Below are positions 30,441-33,597 of a stretch of DNA of 33,597 bases, in pieces; positions within the stretch are counted from its first letter, which is position 1; the number at the start of each line of letters is the position of its first letter. Both the position numbers and the translations under genes were made by a program. The notes under the pieces are model-generated. The model had not been told where the DNA came from and did not search any database. It was given only the letters and a program-made list of their open reading frames with translations. This DNA is from Candidatus Kerfeldbacteria bacterium (GTDB lineage: Bacteria; Patescibacteriota; Patescibacteriia; JACPL01): NCBI GenBank assembly GCA_016182525.1, contig JACPGL010000001.1:1-33597 (forward strand), read 5' to 3'.

Positions 30441-32509
30441 CGAACGCTGGCTCACACGAGAAAAATGTCGTGTTCGCATGTCCTGCATGCGGCGGGAGAG
30501 GTGCAGATACGAAATCTTCTGCAGAATGTCACGAGTGTAAAGGGCGAGGGCATTACGTTTTTTTCAACGGACGATTTTTGTATTGGGGGCTTCCGCTCTC
30601 GGACGCAGCGATCTACAGTGCGCGACTGCAGCGACTGCTTGCGATTTTGTTGAAGGGTATTTTAATATTCGTCGGCGTGCTTGGTTTAATATCGTTTTTG
30701 TTCGAACTGATTGTGCAAGTTCCCCGTGGCCTCTCGCTCACTGCGCTTTTGGAAACGCAGAATCCACGCATGCTCGTGTTTTGGATTTCAGTCGTGGTGG
30801 ACATGCTCATCTTGTATTATTTTGATCAAGAGCTTTCATCGCGGAGCGGAATTCGCGTTCGGTTGCCAAAAAAACTTCCACCCACCGGCGATCACCCTAC
30901 CTATCGCGACATCGAAAAGCTGCATGCAAAGTGGAAAGATGACATTTCCCGCCATTTTGCCGATGATGCTATTCGCTCGATTGAGCAATCCTGGTTTCTC
31001 GCACGCACATGGCAGCATGGTGAAGTCCAGCCGATTCATCTTTTGTATGGGCTTTTGAACTCCGAAGATGTGCAGATGATGCTGTTGCGTTCAGGGATCG
31101 CTCGCCGAACGGTTGAAGAAAAAATCAAAACGATTCTCTCTGAGATGGAGAAGTCCGACAAAAAATCGGTGCGACTTTCCGTCACCGTGCGCGCATTGTT
31201 TTTTGAAGCGTATACATTTGCGTACGGCGAACGAAAGAAAAAAGTAGGTGGGAGAGATATGCTGCGCGGGCTTGCTCGGCTTGCCGGGCCAGTGCGCGAC
31301 GTGCTTGAGGATGTGGATTTGAGTGTTGAGAAGGTGGATAACATTGCAGCGTGGATTACGGCCTCGGATCACTTGCGCCGCGAATACCGTGAATACCGGC
31401 AGAAGGCAGTGCTGAAGCCCAAGGGGATTATGAATCGCGCGCTCACGGCGCGTCCGACCCCGCTTCTCGATGCCGTTTCAATGGATTGGACGCTTGCCGC
31501 GCGCGCGAGTTCGTTTTTCCCGCTTGTCGATCGCGCTGATGAGATGATCGAACTTTTCCGCGGCTTAGAACAGCGTGGCGGAAATGTGCTGCTTGTCGGT
31601 GAGGTGGGAGTGGGGAAGCGAGCGATTGTCCGCGGGCTTGCTGATCGCATGGTCACCGAAGATGTTCCGGAATTTTTGCAAGACAAGCGTTTGGTTGCGT
31701 TGAACACGAGTGTGCTGCTCAGCATTGTCGGCAAAAATGTTGAAGCGAAGCTTCTCCAGATCGTGAGTGAAGTTTCCTCGGCCGGCAACATTGTTCTCTT
31801 TATTGAAGACATTGCCGAGCTCGTTGGTGCAGGCGGAACCGGTTCGCGAACGCTCGATGCGTCGGGCGTGCTTGCGCAAGCATTAACATCGCGCGGCGTG
31901 GACATCATCGCATCGGCTTCAACCGAAGACTTTGCCCATAACTTACAAGACAATCCATCCTTCTTGCGCCACTTTCATGTGATTCACGTGAACGAAGTGG
32001 AAACAAATGTTGCGATTCAAGTGTTGGAAGCGCAAAGTTTAATGATCGAAGCCGAACATCGCGTGATGTTTTCGTATGATGCGATTGAGTCAGCCGTGAA
32101 ACTCTCGGATCAATACATCCATGATGCGTTCTTGCCCGAAAAAGCGATTTCGATTGCCGAAGAGTCCGCCGCTCTTGCAAAAGAGAAACGCGGGTCGCCA
32201 GCGCTTGTGCTGAAAGCCGATGTCCAAGAGGTGATTTCGCGCCGAACCAACGTGCGCGTGACGGATGTTGCGCACGCTGAAGCGGATGTACTGCTCCATC
32301 TTGAAGAAAAAATTCATGAGCGCATTGTTGGGCAAGATGAAGCGGTGCGCGTGGTTGCGGAAGCGATTCGCCGTGCGCGCATGAAGATGCGAGATGAGAA
32401 CCGACCGATTGTGAACTTGATGTTTCTTGGGCCGACTCGGCAAAACCGAGCTCGCCAAAACCGTTGCCGACGTGTATTTTGGTGCCGAGACGAACATGAT
32501 TCGTATTGA
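30437..32509 (+). CDS. Membrane-anchored ClpC-like AAA+ ATPase, N-terminal part (frameshifted)
   Basis: From the ATG at 30437 to the frameshift, about 666 residues before the frame changes. Order: a DnaJ-like zinc knuckle (CPACGGRG...CHECKGRG, residues ~12-35), two TM helices (LAILLKGILIFVGVLGLISFLF; MLVFWISVVVDMLILYYF), a Clp-N-like helical region (~180-330), AAA+ D1, then the start of D2 (HERIVGQDEAVRVVAEAIRRAR, NLMFLGPT). D1 looks degenerate: GEVGVGKRA has Arg where Walker A needs Ser/Thr, and LFIEDIAEL has ED for DE. In D2 the frame breaks between GPT and GKTELAKT. It belongs to the Clp/Hsp100 unfoldase group, set at the membrane. The first 42 codons of the track's ORF precede the true start. 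Confidence 0.8.
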   Translation: MTNAGSHEKNVVFACPACGGRGADTKSSAECHECKGRGHYVFFNGRFLYWGLPLSDAAIYSARLQRLLAILLKGILIFVGVLGLISFLFELIVQVPRGLSLTALLETQNPRMLVFWISVVVDMLILYYFDQELSSRSGIRVRLPKKLPPTGDHPTYRDIEKLHAKWKDDISRHFADDAIRSIEQSWFLARTWQHGEVQPIHLLYGLLNSEDVQMMLLRSGIARRTVEEKIKTILSEMEKSDKKSVRLSVTVRALFFEAYTFAYGERKKKVGGRDMLRGLARLAGPVRDVLEDVDLSVEKVDNIAAWITASDHLRREYREYRQKAVLKPKGIMNRALTARPTPLLDAVSMDWTLAARASSFFPLVDRADEMIELFRGLEQRGGNVLLVGEVGVGKRAIVRGLADRMVTEDVPEFLQDKRLVALNTSVLLSIVGKNVEAKLLQIVSEVSSAGNIVLFIEDIAELVGAGGTGSRTLDASGVLAQALTSRGVDIIASASTEDFAHNLQDNPSFLRHFHVIHVNEVETNVAIQVLEAQSLMIEAEHRVMFSYDAIESAVKLSDQYIHDAFLPEKAISIAEESAALAKEKRGSPALVLKADVQEVISRRTNVRVTDVAHAEADVLLHLEEKIHERIVGQDEAVRVVAEAIRRARMKMRDENRPIVNLMFLGPTRQNRARQNRCRRVFWCRDEHDSY

Positions 32510-33185
32510 CATGTCGGAGTATCAAGAAAAACGCAGCCTCGATCGACTCATCGGTTCGGCGCATGAAAAAGGTTTGCTCACCGAAGCGGTGCGCAACGCG
32601 CCATTTTCTCTCGTGCTCTTTGACGAACTCGAAAAAGCGCATCCGGATATTTTGAATGTGTTTTTGCAGATGATGGATGATGGGCGATTGACGGATGGAA
32701 CTGGCCGCACCATTGATTTTACAAACGCAATTATTATTGCAACATCGAACGCTGGCACCGGATTTATTCAAGACGAGCTGCGGAAAGGTGTTTCGATGGA
32801 GGAGATTCGCACCACCCTCGTGAACGAAAAATTGCGCGATCAGTTCCGACCAGAATTTTTGAATCGTTTTGATTCGATTGTCGTGTTCTCGCCGCTTTCG
32901 CGAGAAGAAATTGTTGCCATCACCAAACTGGAAATTCAAAAAGCAGCTCGCCGACTTGAACAAAAGGGGATTCATCTTATTGCAAGTGAAGAAGCGGTGA
33001 ACGAGCTTGCCGAGCAAGGGTATGATCCCACGCTTGGCGCTCGCCCGATCCGACGCCTGATTCAAGATCATCTTGAGAGTTCGCTCGCGAGGTTTTTACT
33101 CTCGAATTCCATTGGCCGCCGAGATATCGCCATCTTGGAGCCGGGCGGCAAGATTCAAGTTGAACGAGCGCAAAAATTGGGATAG
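32427..33185 (+). CDS. ClpC-like ATPase, C-terminal part after frameshift (D2 domain)
   Basis: Continuation of the same gene in the next frame; it has no start of its own. GKTELAKTVAD completes Walker A, LVLFDELEKAHPD is Walker B, IIIATSNAG sensor 1, RPEFLNRFDSIVVF the arginine-finger region and GARPIRRLIQ sensor 2, so D2 would be fully active if read through. The usual GPTGVGKTE is shortened to GPT plus GKTE across the frame change, best explained by loss of 5 nt. No LGF/IGF-type ClpP-binding loop was noticed. It may be a sequencing error, a real pseudogene, or (less likely) recoding. Confidence 0.75.
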   Translation: MGRLGKTELAKTVADVYFGAETNMIRIDMSEYQEKRSLDRLIGSAHEKGLLTEAVRNAPFSLVLFDELEKAHPDILNVFLQMMDDGRLTDGTGRTIDFTNAIIIATSNAGTGFIQDELRKGVSMEEIRTTLVNEKLRDQFRPEFLNRFDSIVVFSPLSREEIVAITKLEIQKAARRLEQKGIHLIASEEAVNELAEQGYDPTLGARPIRRLIQDHLESSLARFLLSNSIGRRDIAILEPGGKIQVERAQKLG

Positions 33186-33200
33186 AAATTTTCACGAGAA

Positions 33201-33289
33201 AAGTGAAAGCCGGGCGCCCACGGAAACCTTGCGGTCTCGACGTGGACTCCCGGCTTGTCGTCACTTTCGAAGTGACCGCGCGGTCACTT
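33201..33289. terminator. Nested palindromes between ClpC gene and island 5
   Basis: AAGTGA, AAGCCGGG, CCACG ... CGTGG, CCCGGCTT, TCACTT form one rod (33201-33266). Next to it AAGTGACCGCGCGGTCACTT (33270-33289) is a perfect 20-bp palindrome that includes the stop codon of the minus-strand gene. It serves as a terminator for both converging genes. Confidence 0.75.
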
Positions 33290-33597
33290 GAGCATCACAG
33301 CCCTCCGCTGGATGCTTGTGCCCGCGCTTTCGAGCGAGACGGTGTACATGCCAGAGGCGCACGCACGTCCGCTCGCGTCAGTGCCGTCCCATGTCACCGT
33401 GTAGGTGCCAGTAGACAGCGTGCTCTCGAGGATCGTTTTCACCTTTCGTCCGGCGACGTCATAGACGTTCACCGTACAGAGGCCTTCCGTTTCCACCGTG
33501 AACGCGATTTGCGTCTCGGGGTTGAACGGGTTGGGGGAGAGGGAGAGCGCCAGTTCTTGTGGCAGAGACGAAGGAGTATCGTCATGAATTCCGACGC
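33284..33597 (-). CDS. C-terminus of a secreted protein with FlgD-like sorting domain (partial)
   Basis: The frame is open to the window edge, ~103 residues. LALSLSPNPFNPETQIAFTVE, then VNVYDVAGRKVKTIL, GTYTVTWDGTDASGRACASGMYTVSLES and final RRAVMLK are textbook features of the FlgD-Ig-like / T9SS-type C-terminal domain found at the end of secreted proteins in FCB bacteria, Eisenbacteria and related phyla. The ORF track starts at an internal Met (33496), which is wrong. The body of the protein lies outside the window. GC-rich codon use matches the other islands. Such domains are not expected in CPR. Confidence 0.85.
   Translation of the reverse strand, partial: VGIHDDTPSSLPQELALSLSPNPFNPETQIAFTVETEGLCTVNVYDVAGRKVKTILESTLSTGTYTVTWDGTDASGRACASGMYTVSLESAGTSIQRRAVMLK

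Noticed and set aside
32427-32441. Programmed frameshift in the ATPase gene
   Set aside because: No slippery run or following structure is evident, and two or so Walker A residues would still be missing; a small deletion or error is simpler.
31905-33071. 388-aa minus ORF
   Set aside because: Antisense of the ClpC-like ATPase, whose motifs are clear on the plus strand.
1-33597. CRISPR array or classical integron
   Set aside because: No regularly spaced direct repeats, cas genes, integrase or GTTRRRY-type attC cores were found; the cassette idea rests only on layout.

Overview
ORGANISM. The backbone reads as a Patescibacteria/CPR-type bacterium, probably Parcubacteria-like. This is inferred from gene content and style, not from a marker gene. 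The backbone has medium GC, compact ftsE-ftsX, uppS and fur genes, stand-alone receivers, two ATP-grasp ligases, a KorAB-type 2-oxoacid:ferredoxin oxidoreductase, NDH-2, a stand-alone PEP-synthase-like swivelling domain and a membrane-anchored ClpC-like ATPase. Many backbone genes have an extended -10 box (TGGTATAAT-like) ending only 6-9 nt before the ATG, which predicts leaderless or near-leaderless mRNAs.

MOSAIC LAYOUT. The backbone is interrupted by visibly GC-rich islands: window start to ~135; ~12.63-15.51 kb; ~23.65-26.19 kb; ~27.48-28.40 kb; ~33.20 kb to the end. Island genes have high-GC third positions, often a Shine-Dalgarno sequence, a hairpin in the 5' leader, and strong hairpins 3' of the gene. 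Contents are a short secreted protein, a 3-hydroxyacyl-CoA dehydrogenase/enoyl-CoA hydratase fusion, two secreted beta-helix proteins, an unknown cytosolic protein, and a C-terminal FlgD-like/PNPFNP sorting domain. The last two categories of secreted protein are typical of FCB-type or Eisenbacteria-like genomes rather than CPR. Island 1 abuts an AT-rich patch (136-1592) with a sulfotransferase and a truncated arginase-family fragment.

REGIONS. 0-1.9 kb: AT-rich sulfotransferase, arginase fragment, tRNA-Thr. 2-6.4 kb: hydrolase, receiver, tRNA-Gly, RlpA-like protein, FtsEX (cell wall and division). 6.5-10.7 kb: two convergent ATP-grasp genes, tRNA-Gln, Fur, a small membrane protein, UppS. 10.7-12.6 kb: two membrane-anchored extracytoplasmic proteins. 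12.6-15.5 kb: island 2. 15.6-23.6 kb: thioredoxin-reductase-like protein, MutY, CutA, cysteine desulfurase, KorA, KorB, PEP-swivel protein (redox, Fe-S and central carbon). 23.65-26.2 kb: island 3, ending in a cluster of three perfect DnaA boxes. 26.2-27.5 kb: NDH-2. 27.5-28.4 kb: island 4. 28.5-33.2 kb: soluble histidine kinase, receiver, small membrane protein and ClpC-like ATPase (frameshifted in its second Walker A). 33.2 kb to the end: island 5.

MOST NOTEWORTHY. (1) Cassette-like GC-rich islands with their own expression signals and a partial 3'-end scar repeated on both sides of island 3. (2) Two beta-helix genes sharing a ~70-nt leader that can fold in two mutually exclusive ways. (3) Several large palindromes that swallow the stop codon of the preceding gene. 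(4) The HK-RR-TM-ClpC cluster with a frameshift exactly in the P-loop. A chimeric assembly must be excluded before any transfer story is accepted. No CRISPR array, transposase, integrase or rRNA was seen.
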